Shown here: one piece after another, positions 7,837 through 16,472 of the stretch
Layout of the letters: every line of letters begins with the position of its first letter
Numbering within the stretch: the stretch's first letter is position 1
Assembly (NCBI GenBank): GCA_902600855.1
Contig: CACKKY010000005.1
Coordinates: 1 to 47,855 of the forward strand
DNA length: 47,855 bases
Origin: an uncultured Pelagibacteraceae bacterium
GTDB taxonomy: Bacteria > Pseudomonadota > Alphaproteobacteria > Pelagibacterales > Pelagibacteraceae
Direction: 5' to 3'
Position numbers and translations under genes: made by a program
Notes under the pieces: model-generated
Told to the model about the DNA's origin: nothing
The model's database searches: none
What the model saw: the letters and a program-made list of their open reading frames with translations, nothing else

Positions 7837-8784
7837 GTGAAAAATAATCTACATGTATTCTTAGGAGCTACAGTTGCTGATGCAGCAGCAAGGCCTTTGC
7901 ACTGGGTTTATAATCAAAAAAAACTACTAACTTATATAAAAGGAAAAAAAGATTTCACTTTTTTAAAAAATAATAAAAGTCCTTTTTATAATATAAAGAC
8001 TGGAAAAGTTTCAGGCTATAATGAGGTTGGTCAAGTCATGTTCAAAACATTACTTGAAGGTCATCAAAACATAGATGAAAGATTTAAAAAAAATATTACT
8101 GAGAACTTTGGTCCAGGAAGCTTGTATTGGAAGAACCTCAATTTAAGAGCTAAATATAGAAAAGTTAAAGATTGGCGGGGTATAATTAAAGGACCTTGGA
8201 TACATCAAAATATTATTGAAACAGTAAAAAATATTAAAGCTAAAAAAAAGTTAACAGGAGGAATTAAAGTAAATGAGTCCGATGGCTATTGTGCTGCTCT
8301 ACCTTATTTTTTATTTGGTTATGATTTTAATAGTTTAAAAAAAATCATTTCTACAGTTACTCTATCAAAAATAAGCCATAAATATGCATTAGCTAAATTT
8401 CATTTAATAGATTTGGCTCTAAAAGGTGCTAAAGATCCTATAAATGAATTCGTAAAAAAATTTAAGAAAAATCGGTATTTTAAATATGTCATTGAAGATA
8501 TTAAAAAAGTAAAAAGATTAAAATCAAAACCTCACTCGATAGTAGTTAAAAAATTAGGAATGGCATGTAGTTATCCTGGAACCTTTAACAGTTCTATACA
8601 TTCAATCATTAATTCAACAAATTACAAAGGGGCTATCTTAAAAACTATTAAAGCAGGAGGCTGCAATTGTTCAAGGGTTAATTTTATTGGAGCTTATTTT
8701 GCTGCTTTAAAAGGAGTTGATAATATTCCTAAATCATGGATAAAAAAAACTGATCCAGCTAAAAGAATATTAAGTCAAAAATGA
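7837..8784 (+). CDS. ADP-ribosylglycohydrolase-family protein, atypical active site
   Basis: 315 residues starting at GTG, 3 nt after trxB. Overall pattern fits the family: GATVADAAARPLHWVYN near the N-terminus (counterpart of the GDALG motif, Asp15) and AGGCNCSRVNFIGAYFAAL near residues 273-291 (counterpart of GGDTDT). However the canonical acidic metal ligands are altered: the TDDT position appears to read YNEV, and GGDxD reads GGCNC (Cys276, Asn277, Cys278). This resembles the selenoprotein J / J1-crystallin branch more than classical DraG or ARH3. Classical ADP-ribose hydrolysis is therefore doubtful. Co-transcription with trxB is likely from spacing; a redox link through the two Cys is speculative. 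Confidence 0.65.
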   Translation: MKNNLHVFLGATVADAAARPLHWVYNQKKLLTYIKGKKDFTFLKNNKSPFYNIKTGKVSGYNEVGQVMFKTLLEGHQNIDERFKKNITENFGPGSLYWKNLNLRAKYRKVKDWRGIIKGPWIHQNIIETVKNIKAKKKLTGGIKVNESDGYCAALPYFLFGYDFNSLKKIISTVTLSKISHKYALAKFHLIDLALKGAKDPINEFVKKFKKNRYFKYVIEDIKKVKRLKSKPHSIVVKKLGMACSYPGTFNSSIHSIINSTNYKGAILKTIKAGGCNCSRVNFIGAYFAALKGVDNIPKSWIKKTDPAKRILSQK

Positions 8785-8808
8785 AATATCTATGGAAAGA
8801 AAAATTAT

Positions 8809-9831
8809 ATGAGTAACAAGGTTTTACTAACAGGAATAAGTGGATGGATTGCTAAACATACAGCAATAGAATTATTAAATTCTGGCTATAAAGTTTTGGG
8901 AACAGTAAGAAATGAAAGTTTAATTCAACAAACAAAAGAAACTATAAGTAAACACGCTCAAATAGATAATTTATCATTTGTTAAATTAGATCTTTTAGAA
9001 GATGATGTATGGGATGAAGCAGCTATAGGTTGTAAATATATAATGCACTTAGCATCTCCGTTTCCTTTTAAAGTTTCTAATGATAGAGAAAAGTTATTAC
9101 CAGAAGCAGTTGATGGAACATTAAGAGTATTAAACGCAGGTTTGAAAGCTAATGTTGAACAATTTATAGTTACGTCTTCAATCGCAGCAATGTTTAGAAA
9201 ACCTAACAGAAGTAATCCATATTCATTTAATGAAAATGATTGGACGGACGAAAACTGGAAAGAGGGAGTAAAGGATTATTTTTTATCAAAAACAAAAGCT
9301 GAAAAAGCTGCTTGGAACTTTATGGAAAGTAAAGGTGTAAAAAATAAATTAACTACAATAAATCCAGGGGGAGTATTTGGTGATGCGTTAGATAAAAAAG
9401 GAGGAACTTCAATAGAATATGTAAGACAGTTTTTAAAAGGTAAATTTCCTGCAGCACCTAAATGGGGAATATTAATTTCAGATGTAAAAGATGTTGCAAA
9501 AGCACACATTGCTTGCATTGGAAATACCAAAGTTGGTGGTAGAAGATTAATTGTTGGAAAAGAAATAAAAAAATTAATTGAGTTATCCCAAATAATGGCT
9601 GAAGCAATGCCAGAGTATGCAAAAAAACTTCCAAAAAAAGAACTGCCAAATTTTATGGTTAAATTAATTAGTCTTTTTGATTCTAGTGCTAAAACATTAA
9701 TCCCAGACCTTGAGATAGTAATGCAAACTGACACAACCTATGCCGAAGAGTTATTAGGTTTAAAATTTAAACCTGCAAAAGGTTGTATAACGGATACAGC
9801 TAAATCAGTTGTTAGATTGGGTTTAGTCTAG
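8809..9831 (+). CDS. NAD(P)-dependent epimerase/dihydroflavonol-4-reductase-like protein
   Basis: 340 residues, extended short-chain dehydrogenase. The nucleotide-binding motif TGISGWIAKH is at residues 8-17, a catalytic Ser near 123-124 (VTSSIAAM), and Tyr157-x3-Lys161 in DYFLSKTKAEKAAW. NPGGVFGDAL and the C-terminal half match the DFR-like branch acting on small aldehydes or ketones; the substrate is unknown. It starts 24 bp after the ADP-ribosylglycohydrolase-like gene and is probably in the trxB transcription unit. Its last 9 bp overlap the convergent NAD(P)-binding gene. Confidence 0.82.
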   Translation: MSNKVLLTGISGWIAKHTAIELLNSGYKVLGTVRNESLIQQTKETISKHAQIDNLSFVKLDLLEDDVWDEAAIGCKYIMHLASPFPFKVSNDREKLLPEAVDGTLRVLNAGLKANVEQFIVTSSIAAMFRKPNRSNPYSFNENDWTDENWKEGVKDYFLSKTKAEKAAWNFMESKGVKNKLTTINPGGVFGDALDKKGGTSIEYVRQFLKGKFPAAPKWGILISDVKDVAKAHIACIGNTKVGGRRLIVGKEIKKLIELSQIMAEAMPEYAKKLPKKELPNFMVKLISLFDSSAKTLIPDLEIVMQTDTTYAEELLGLKFKPAKGCITDTAKSVVRLGLV

Positions 9832-10479
9832 AATCAGTTCAGCTATTTCGTTAGACTCAAAAGTATTTTTTTGTAAATCCTCATTTGCTACTTTAATCAT
9901 TGCTTTTGCAACTGTTGCCGAATGTATTGGTCTCATTTTTTTTATTGGACCTAAAAGCAAAGGAGATAGTATCTTAAAAACTAATATACCAATTTTTTCA
10001 CCTACTCTTTTCTCTTTTCTATTTCCTAATAAAAAAGAGGGTCTCATTATTGCTAATTTAGGAAAATTAAGTCTTTTCAATTCTTCTTCAACCAGTCCTT
10101 TAAACCTTATATAATCCCCAGAACTCTTAGAATTTGCATATAATGCTGAGACAAAAATAAATGAATTAACTAAATTAGATTTTGCAATTTTTGCAATTTC
10201 TTTAGGGATTTCAAGTTCAACCCTTCTATATTCAGTCTTATCAGGTGAATTTTGCTTAGTTGTGCCAATACAAACAAAACAGTCATCACCAACAATTTCT
10301 TCTTTATGTTTTGGTAAATTATAGAAATCAGTTTTAATAATCTCTACTTTTCCATCATTAATTTGAGGATCAGAGCGAACAAATAATTTTATCTTAGAAT
10401 AATTAGTATCTTTAATAATGTGATTGAGAACATGTCCTCCAACTAAACCCGAAGAACCAAATATTAAAGCTGTTCTCAC
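9823..10479 (-). CDS. NAD(P)H-binding Rossmann protein (HTATIP2-like)
   Basis: 218 residues with an N-terminal dinucleotide-binding motif (ALIFGSSGLVGGHVL), then CFVCIGTTKQ, FIFVSALYAN, and YIRFKGLVEEEL where a YxxxK-type Tyr/Lys would lie. This resembles the atypical SDR group that includes HTATIP2/TIP30. The start is GTG at 10479, sharing one base with the stop of ytoQ (TAGTG), so translation is probably coupled. Enzymatic activity is not known. The 3' end overlaps the convergent DFR-like gene by 9 bp. Confidence 0.78.
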   Translation of the reverse strand: MRTALIFGSSGLVGGHVLNHIIKDTNYSKIKLFVRSDPQINDGKVEIIKTDFYNLPKHKEEIVGDDCFVCIGTTKQNSPDKTEYRRVELEIPKEIAKIAKSNLVNSFIFVSALYANSKSSGDYIRFKGLVEEELKRLNFPKLAIMRPSFLLGNRKEKRVGEKIGILVFKILSPLLLGPIKKMRPIHSATVAKAMIKVANEDLQKNTFESNEIAELILD

Positions 10480-10928
10480 TACTTTAATGATCCTTGCAAT
10501 ATATATTTTAATATTCGAAAAGCTTGTTTTTGGTCTGATGCAACAGCAGCAGCGGCACCATCAATTTCTTTTAGGGCATGTTGATGATCATCATTATGGA
10601 TAACAATCATAGATTTATTAAGTGCTGTAGCATAACCTGCATCAAAGGCTGCATTCCATTGCTTATATTTTTCACCAAATTTTACAATAATCACATCACA
10701 ATCTTGAATAGATTTCTTAGTTCTAATTGAATTAATATTGGCCCCTTTTCTGTCTTTCCAAAAATTTTTTTCCTCAGTACCTAAAATTTCTACTCCACAA
10801 TTATCAGAAGCTTCATGATCAGTGACGGGAGAGGTAAATTTAACATCTAATTTTTCTTTTTCACAAAGTTGAATAATTTCTTCTCTCCAATTACTATGAA
10901 TTTCACCTGCTAAATATACGTTTAACAT
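10479..10928 (-). CDS. ytoQ: YtoQ family protein
   Basis: 149 residues, typical of the YtoQ family (function unknown, nucleoside 2-deoxyribosyltransferase-like fold). Key pieces are VYLAGEIHSNWREEI at the N-terminus, SPVTDHEASDNCG, GANINSIRTKKSIQDCD and FGEKYKQWNAAFDAGYA. It is the middle gene of a tightly coupled minus-strand trio: it overlaps the aatA stop by one base (TAATG) and the next gene start by one base (TAGTG). The recurring FDAGYA segment is also typical of proteins binding nucleotides or nucleosides, but no substrate can be assigned. Confidence 0.88.
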   Translation of the reverse strand: MLNVYLAGEIHSNWREEIIQLCEKEKLDVKFTSPVTDHEASDNCGVEILGTEEKNFWKDRKGANINSIRTKKSIQDCDVIIVKFGEKYKQWNAAFDAGYATALNKSMIVIHNDDHQHALKEIDGAAAAVASDQKQAFRILKYILQGSLK

Positions 10929-12127
10929 TAGTTTAGGCCTTTACAAAAAATTGATATTTTATCTAAAGCTTTTTTTAGATTTTTCATTGATGTTGCATAA
11001 GAAATTCTAAAGAAACCTTCCAAGCCAAATGCTGAACCCTGAACAACTGCTATACCACTAGTCTCTAGTAAAGACCTAACAAAATCAGTGTCAGTTTTTA
11101 ATTCTTTACCATTAGAATCTTTTTTACCCATTAGACCTTTGCAACTTGGAAAAACATAAAATGCACCATCTGGATTCAAGCATTCAATACCATCTATTGC
11201 ATTTAACGATTTAACTACAAAATCTCTTCTTTCTTTAAAGGCCTTTGATCTCATTTTAATGAATCCTTGAGGACCATTTAAAGCCTCTACAGCTGCTGCT
11301 TGACTTATCGATGAAGGGTTTGAAGTAGATTGAGATTGAATTTTACCAATAGCTTTTATTAAATCTTTTGGGCCAGCCGCATACCCTATTCTCCAACCTG
11401 TCATAGCGTAAGATTTACTTACTCCATTCATGGTAAGAGTTCTATTTTTAAGTTTTGAAATTTGAGCAATCGTAAAAAAGTTAAAATTATCATATTTTAC
11501 ATGTTCATATATGTCATCACTCAAAATAAAAATTTTTTTATTCCTAATTAAAACTTGTGCTAAATCTTGAATCTCTTTTTTTGTATAGCCTAAGCCAGTT
11601 GGGTTTGAGGGCGAATTAAGAATTAACCATTTAGTTTTTTTTGTAATGGCTTTTCTAAGTTTTGTAGGAGTAAGTTTAAAATTTTCTTTCTGTGTACATT
11701 TAATTATTTTTGGCTTTCCTCCAGAAAGTAAAACCATATCTGGATAAGAAACCCAAAAAGGTGCAGGAATAATTACCTCATCACCCTTGTTTAATGTTGC
11801 CATAAAAGCATTGTAGATAACCTGTTTTCCACCACTTCCAACTGTTATCTGGTCAATAGAATAATTTAGTTTGTTTTCTCTTTTAAATTTATTAACAATA
11901 GCCTTCTTTAAAGCTGGCGTGCCATCTACGGCAGTATATTTAGTATCTCCTTTTTTAATTGCTCTAATTGCAGCATTTTTAATATTAAGAGGAGTATCAA
12001 AATCAGGTTCTCCTGCTCCAAGGCCTATTACATCTTTGCCAGCTGCTCTTAATTCTCTTACTTTTTGAGTAACAGAGATTGTGGGTGATGGTTTAACTCT
12101 TTTTAGACTATCCGATATTATGCTCAT
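10928..12127 (-). CDS. aatA: Aspartate aminotransferase (class I/II PLP enzyme)
   Basis: 399 residues, PLP-dependent, transferring the amino group between aspartate and 2-oxoglutarate. Motifs: GLGAGEPDFDTP at 35-46, PLP-contact segments SGGKQVIYN and SPSNPTG (172-178), and the Schiff-base Lys238 in GVSKSYAMTGWRIGYAAG. This is the alphaproteobacterial/Ib type. It leads an operon with ytoQ and an NAD(P)-binding gene and diverges from uvrB across 35 bp. Some relatives also accept prephenate, which cannot be decided here. Confidence 0.92.
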   Translation of the reverse strand: MSIISDSLKRVKPSPTISVTQKVRELRAAGKDVIGLGAGEPDFDTPLNIKNAAIRAIKKGDTKYTAVDGTPALKKAIVNKFKRENKLNYSIDQITVGSGGKQVIYNAFMATLNKGDEVIIPAPFWVSYPDMVLLSGGKPKIIKCTQKENFKLTPTKLRKAITKKTKWLILNSPSNPTGLGYTKKEIQDLAQVLIRNKKIFILSDDIYEHVKYDNFNFFTIAQISKLKNRTLTMNGVSKSYAMTGWRIGYAAGPKDLIKAIGKIQSQSTSNPSSISQAAAVEALNGPQGFIKMRSKAFKERRDFVVKSLNAIDGIECLNPDGAFYVFPSCKGLMGKKDSNGKELKTDTDFVRSLLETSGIAVVQGSAFGLEGFFRISYATSMKNLKKALDKISIFCKGLN

Positions 12128-12162
12128 TGAAATATATTTTTAATCTAATAGTTTTATAGATA

Positions 12163-14331
12163 ATGCAGAATACATATCAAGATTTAATTACAGCCGTGCA
12201 GAATAAAAATCCTGCGATAAGCCCTAAACTAGAGGGTGGAAAAAAGTTTCAAATGAACACTGATTTTAAACCAGCTGGTGATCAGCCAAATGCCATTAAA
12301 GAGTTGGTCAATGGAGCAAACAAAGATCAGCTAAGTCAAGTATTGCTTGGTGTTACAGGTTCGGGAAAAACTTTTACCATGGCTAAAGTTATTGAAAAGA
12401 CAAATAGACCAGCTTTAATTCTTGCTCCTAACAAGACACTAGCAGCTCAGCTTTATGGTGAGATGAAATCATTTTTTCCAGATAATGCTGTTGAATACTT
12501 TGTGTCTTACTATGATTATTATACTCCTGAAGCATATGTTCCACGCTCAGATACGTATATTGAAAAAGAGGCATCTATTAATGAACAAATTGACCGTATG
12601 CGACACTCAGCAACTAGATCTTTACTTGAACGAGATGATGTGGTCATTGTGTCTAGTGTTTCATGTATTTATGGACTAGGCTCAGTCGAAGCTTACAGTA
12701 AAATGACTCTGAGTCTTAAAACTGGCTACGATTACAACAGAGAAGAATTGATAAAATCATTAGTAGCACTTCAATACAAAAGAAATGATCAAAATTTTTA
12801 TAGGGGAACATTTAGAGCTAGAGGGGAATATTTAGAAATTTTTCCTTCTCACCTTGAAGACCGAGCTTGGAGACTAAGTTTATTTGGAGATAGGTTAGAA
12901 AAAATAGAGGAATTCGATCCACTTACTGGTGACCTAGTAAATGAACTTCATGTAATTAAAGTTTATGCAAATAGTCACTATATAACTCCGAAACCAACAA
13001 TAGAGCAGGCAATAATTAAAATAAAAAGAGAATTAGAAATTACTTTAAAAAAATTTAAAGAACAAAATAAATTACTTGAAGCACAAAGATTAGAAGAAAG
13101 AACTAAATTCGATTTAGAAATGATTGAAGCAACTGGATCATGTGCAGGAATTGAAAACTATTCTAGGTTTTTATCTGGCAGAAAACCAGGCGAGCCACCG
13201 CCTACACTATTTGAATATTTTCCAGACAATACCTTAATTTTTGTAGATGAGTGTCACGTAACAGTTCCTCAATTAAATGGGATGTATAAAGGAGATAGAT
13301 CTAGAAAAAGTAATCTTGCAGAATATGGATTTAGATTACCATCATGTATGGATAACCGACCACTTAAATTTGAAGAATGGGATGCTATGAGAACCCAAAC
13401 AGTTTTTGTGTCTGCAACTCCTGGTCCTTGGGAACTAAAACAAACGAAAAATAAATTTGTAGAGCAAGTAATTAGACCAACAGGATTAATTGATCCTCCA
13501 GTTGAAATAAGACCTGCCAAAAATCAAGTAGATGATCTTATGCATGAATGTAAAAAAGTGGTTGAAAATAATTATAGGGTTTTAGTTACAACATTAACAA
13601 AAAAAATGGCTGAAGATTTAACAGAATACCTGCATGAAAACGGTATAAAAGTTAGATATATGCACTCTGACATAGACACGTTAGAAAGAATAGAAATAAT
13701 GAGAGATTTAAGATTGGGTGTATTTGATGTATTGGTTGGTATCAATCTTTTAAGGGAAGGACTTGATATACCCGAGTGTGCGCTTGTTGGAATATTAGAT
13801 GCTGACAAAGAAGGCTTTTTAAGATCTGAGACTTCTTTAATCCAAACAATTGGAAGGGCTGCGAGAAATCTTGAAGGAAAAGTTATTCTTTATGCAGATA
13901 AAGAAACAAAAAGTATCAAAAATGCAATTAAAGAAACTGATAGAAGAAGAACAATTCAACTTGCCTACAATAAAAAACATAAGATAAATGCTAAAAGTAT
14001 TAAAAAAGAAATTGGAGACGTATTAGAGAGTGTTTATGAAAAAGATTATGTAAAAGTTGGAACTGATGAGAATATTGGCGGTAACCTTAAAAAACACCTC
14101 AAAGCACTAAATAAAAGAATGAAAGAGGCTGCTACTAACCTTGAATTTGAGGAGGCAGCAAAAATAAGAGATGAAATTAGGAAGCTTGAGGCTTCCGAAT
14201 TAGAAATTACTTTAAATCCTAAAGTAAAAAAATATAGTTCAAATAATAAAATTTATCCAAAAGGTAGATCAACTATGGGTTTGCCAGGTACAAGGGCCCA
14301 AAAAGGAAAAAAGAAATGGAAAAAAATTTAA
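12163..14331 (+). CDS. uvrB: Excinuclease ABC subunit B
   Basis: 722 residues, helicase-like damage-verification subunit of nucleotide excision repair acting with UvrA and UvrC. Walker A GVTGSGKT is at 63-70, the beta-hairpin region reads [20 protein letters not shown], the DECH box is [10 protein letters not shown], motif VI includes QTIGRAARN, and a C-terminal UVR domain reads [13 protein letters not shown]. About 50 residues longer than E. coli UvrB, mostly from a roughly 30-residue N-terminal extension and a Lys-rich tail. The downstream uvrC lies about 2 kb away on the same strand; uvrA is not in the window. Confidence 0.97.
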   Translation: MQNTYQDLITAVQNKNPAISPKLEGGKKFQMNTDFKPAGDQPNAIKELVNGANKDQLSQVLLGVTGSGKTFTMAKVIEKTNRPALILAPNKTLAAQLYGEMKSFFPDNAVEYFVSYYDYYTPEAYVPRSDTYIEKEASINEQIDRMRHSATRSLLERDDVVIVSSVSCIYGLGSVEAYSKMTLSLKTGYDYNREELIKSLVALQYKRNDQNFYRGTFRARGEYLEIFPSHLEDRAWRLSLFGDRLEKIEEFDPLTGDLVNELHVIKVYANSHYITPKPTIEQAIIKIKRELEITLKKFKEQNKLLEAQRLEERTKFDLEMIEATGSCAGIENYSRFLSGRKPGEPPPTLFEYFPDNTLIFVDECHVTVPQLNGMYKGDRSRKSNLAEYGFRLPSCMDNRPLKFEEWDAMRTQTVFVSATPGPWELKQTKNKFVEQVIRPTGLIDPPVEIRPAKNQVDDLMHECKKVVENNYRVLVTTLTKKMAEDLTEYLHENGIKVRYMHSDIDTLERIEIMRDLRLGVFDVLVGINLLREGLDIPECALVGILDADKEGFLRSETSLIQTIGRAARNLEGKVILYADKETKSIKNAIKETDRRRTIQLAYNKKHKINAKSIKKEIGDVLESVYEKDYVKVGTDENIGGNLKKHLKALNKRMKEAATNLEFEEAAKIRDEIRKLEASELEITLNPKVKKYSSNNKIYPKGRSTMGLPGTRAQKGKKKWKKI

Positions 14332-14346
14332 TAACCTGATTATTTT

Positions 14347-15096
14347 ATGAAAAAAATAATTATAACCGGGGGAGCCACTAGAATAGGTGCAGCTATTGCA
14401 AAAAAATTATCTGGTCCAAATATTGAAATATTAATTCATTATAATAAATCAAAATCTAAAGCTGATAGCTTAAAAAGAGAATTAGAAAAAATAGGTGCTA
14501 AAATTTACTTAGTTAAAGCAGATTTAAGCAAAGAAACTGATTTAAATAAAATGGTTAAATTTGCAAAATCAAAATTAAAGTTTTTTGATTGTTTAATAAA
14601 TAATGCATCATTATTTGAAAACGATAAATTGGATAATTTTACTACAGATAGTTGGGGTAAACATTTAAGAACAAATTTAAGAACACCTGCTTTATTATCT
14701 AAAGAATTTGCAAAAAATATTAAGGGCAAAAATAACAACATAATTAATATAATCGATCAAAGAGTTTTTAAACTTACACCTTATTTCTTTTCTTATACTA
14801 TAAGTAAGACTGGCCTTTACACTCTAACCAAAACAAGTGCTATGAGTTTAGCTCCAAATATCAGAGTGAATGGAATAGCCCCAGGTCCAACGATAAAAAA
14901 CATAAGACAAAGTGATAAACATTTTAAAAAACAATTTTTAGCAACACCTTTAAAAAAACAAGTAGATGTTCATGAAATTTGTAATGCTGTTGACTTTTTT
15001 ATTAAAAACAGTTCAATTACAGGTCAAGTTTTAGCAATTGATAGCGGTCAAAACCTAAACTGGCAAACACCAGATATTATGGGAGGAAAAGAATGA
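14347..15096 (+). CDS. Short-chain dehydrogenase, FolM/pteridine reductase-like
   Basis: 249 residues. The NADPH motif TGGATRIGAAIA has the TGxxxRIG form typical of pteridine reductases and FolM (dihydromonapterin reductase) rather than ordinary SDRs. Further marks are CLINNASLFE, the catalytic YTISK motif and RVNGIAPGPT. folB lies two genes downstream, which supports a pterin/folate role. The gene starts 15 bp after uvrB, and its stop overlaps the next start by 4 bp (ATGA). Substrate assignment is inference; a generic SDR remains possible. Confidence 0.78.
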   Translation: MKKIIITGGATRIGAAIAKKLSGPNIEILIHYNKSKSKADSLKRELEKIGAKIYLVKADLSKETDLNKMVKFAKSKLKFFDCLINNASLFENDKLDNFTTDSWGKHLRTNLRTPALLSKEFAKNIKGKNNNIINIIDQRVFKLTPYFFSYTISKTGLYTLTKTSAMSLAPNIRVNGIAPGPTIKNIRQSDKHFKKQFLATPLKKQVDVHEICNAVDFFIKNSSITGQVLAIDSGQNLNWQTPDIMGGKE

Positions 15097-16046
15097 AAAA
15101 ATTTTTAGTGTTTATCGTGCTAAGTTTAATATTAGGCAGCAGTGTTGCAAGCTCAAACGAAAGTATAAAAAAAGATGGTTTTTTAATACCAACAAATAAA
15201 TGGAAAGATAGAATTAAAATTGATGAAAAATTTGAGGTAAACAACCCTAAAGATAAGATAATAATAATTTATAATCACGGTTCTGATGTTAACGATGTTA
15301 AATCAAAAGATTGCTTTTGGATACGAGAGCTTAGAAATTGGGCTCAGCTAGCTGGTAATAAAATAAATGATAAAGAAATTATGGTTTATATACACTGCCA
15401 AGGCAAACTTGAGGGAGATTTAGGTTCTAAATTAGGAAAAATAGGAATGTGGATGAAAAAATGGGAAGGACCTTATCCAGGAACCTCAAAAATGGATCGA
15501 AGAGTTGAGGGTAATTTGGAGGTTGTTAAAAAATTTACAGACTTAGGAGTACCCAAGAAACAAATTTTTATATCAGGTCACTCTTGTGGAGGATGGGCAG
15601 TGCTAAGATTTACAGCTAAATACATGGACAAAGTAGGTGGAGGTATATCATTAATGCCCGCATGTTTTTGGAATTTATCAATAAAATTTAAAGTAAAGAA
15701 AGTTGGTTATGAAAAAGCTATGGAAAAATTTCATAAAAAATATCCTGGTATGGCTGAATGGAGACAAGCACAGATTGATATAATTAAAGAGGGAAATGCA
15801 CCAATTTTAATTTTTACTCATCCTATGGATCATTTTGAGGGACTAACCTCTGATTGGATGGATGATGTTCCTAACTTTAAGAGAATAGTAATTTCTGAAA
15901 AGAAAAAAATTAATGGAAAAAATTGCAAAACAGCAGGATCAAATTGGGAAGAGCCATTAATAAAAGCTCATATAATTGATCATGCTGATTGTTTTATGCA
16001 TTATCATCCACTAATAAAAGAATATATTGCTTCAAGAATAGAATAA
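15093..16046 (+). CDS. Secreted alpha/beta-hydrolase
   Basis: 317 residues with an N-terminal signal peptide (KKFLVFIVLSLILGSSVASS). The nucleophile elbow is GHSCGGW with Ser164; a probable acid Asp lies in HPMDHFEG and a His in DHADCFMHYH near the C-terminus. Also NHGSDVNDVK, suited to an oxyanion-hole loop. Several Cys could form disulfides, which suits a periplasmic location. The start overlaps the SDR stop by 4 bp and is preceded by a clear Shine-Dalgarno (GGAGG at 15082-15086). folB begins at the next base after its stop. The substrate is unknown; dienelactone hydrolase-like or peptidase-like activity are both possible. Confidence 0.75.
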   Translation: MKKFLVFIVLSLILGSSVASSNESIKKDGFLIPTNKWKDRIKIDEKFEVNNPKDKIIIIYNHGSDVNDVKSKDCFWIRELRNWAQLAGNKINDKEIMVYIHCQGKLEGDLGSKLGKIGMWMKKWEGPYPGTSKMDRRVEGNLEVVKKFTDLGVPKKQIFISGHSCGGWAVLRFTAKYMDKVGGGISLMPACFWNLSIKFKVKKVGYEKAMEKFHKKYPGMAEWRQAQIDIIKEGNAPILIFTHPMDHFEGLTSDWMDDVPNFKRIVISEKKKINGKNCKTAGSNWEEPLIKAHIIDHADCFMHYHPLIKEYIASRIE

Positions 16047-16472
16047 ATGAAAAAAAATAATTTTAGAGTTATAAAAATAGATAAAGAAAAGAATTTATTT
16101 AATTATGAAAAGAAAATTTTAATTAATGAACTTATTTTAGATTTAAAACTTGGTTATTATGATTTTGAAAAAGAAAGACTACAAAAAGTAAAATTTAGCC
16201 TTAATATTGATTATAAAGATAAAAAACCAACAAGTGATAAAGATATTAAATCTATTGTTAACTATGGCCAGGTAGTAAAACTTATAAAAAAACTCACAAA
16301 AAACAAACATTATAATTTTTTAGAAACTCTTGCCGAAGATGTTTTTGATATTTTATTTAAAGATAAGCGAATTGGTAAAATAATGCTTAAGATAGAAAAA
16401 TTAGAAATCTTAAAAGACTGTTCATCAGTTGGTATACAAATTACCAAAAAAAGAAGTCATGAAAAGTTCTGA
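16047..16472 (+). CDS. folB: Dihydroneopterin aldolase
   Basis: 141 residues; converts dihydroneopterin to hydroxymethyl-dihydropterin in folate synthesis. Visible family marks are [20 protein letters not shown], the VNYGQVV segment with the conserved Tyr, [14 protein letters not shown], and a C-terminal Lys in [13 protein letters not shown]. It carries about 22 extra N-terminal residues relative to short homologues. It starts directly after the hydrolase stop and overlaps the chosen uvrC start by 14 bp. Confidence 0.85.
   Translation: MKKNNFRVIKIDKEKNLFNYEKKILINELILDLKLGYYDFEKERLQKVKFSLNIDYKDKKPTSDKDIKSIVNYGQVVKLIKKLTKNKHYNFLETLAEDVFDILFKDKRIGKIMLKIEKLEILKDCSSVGIQITKKRSHEKF

Noticed and set aside
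8641-8784. Possible selenocysteine use in the ADP-ribosylglycohydrolase-like protein (relative of selenoprotein J)
   Set aside because: The relevant positions are ordinary Cys codons, with no in-frame TGA and no SECIS-like hairpin seen.
9276-9734. 152-codon open frame antisense to the DFR-like reductase
   Set aside because: Wholly inside a well-supported gene, no recognisable motif, and long antisense frames are expected opposite AT-rich coding sequence with few stop-complement codons.
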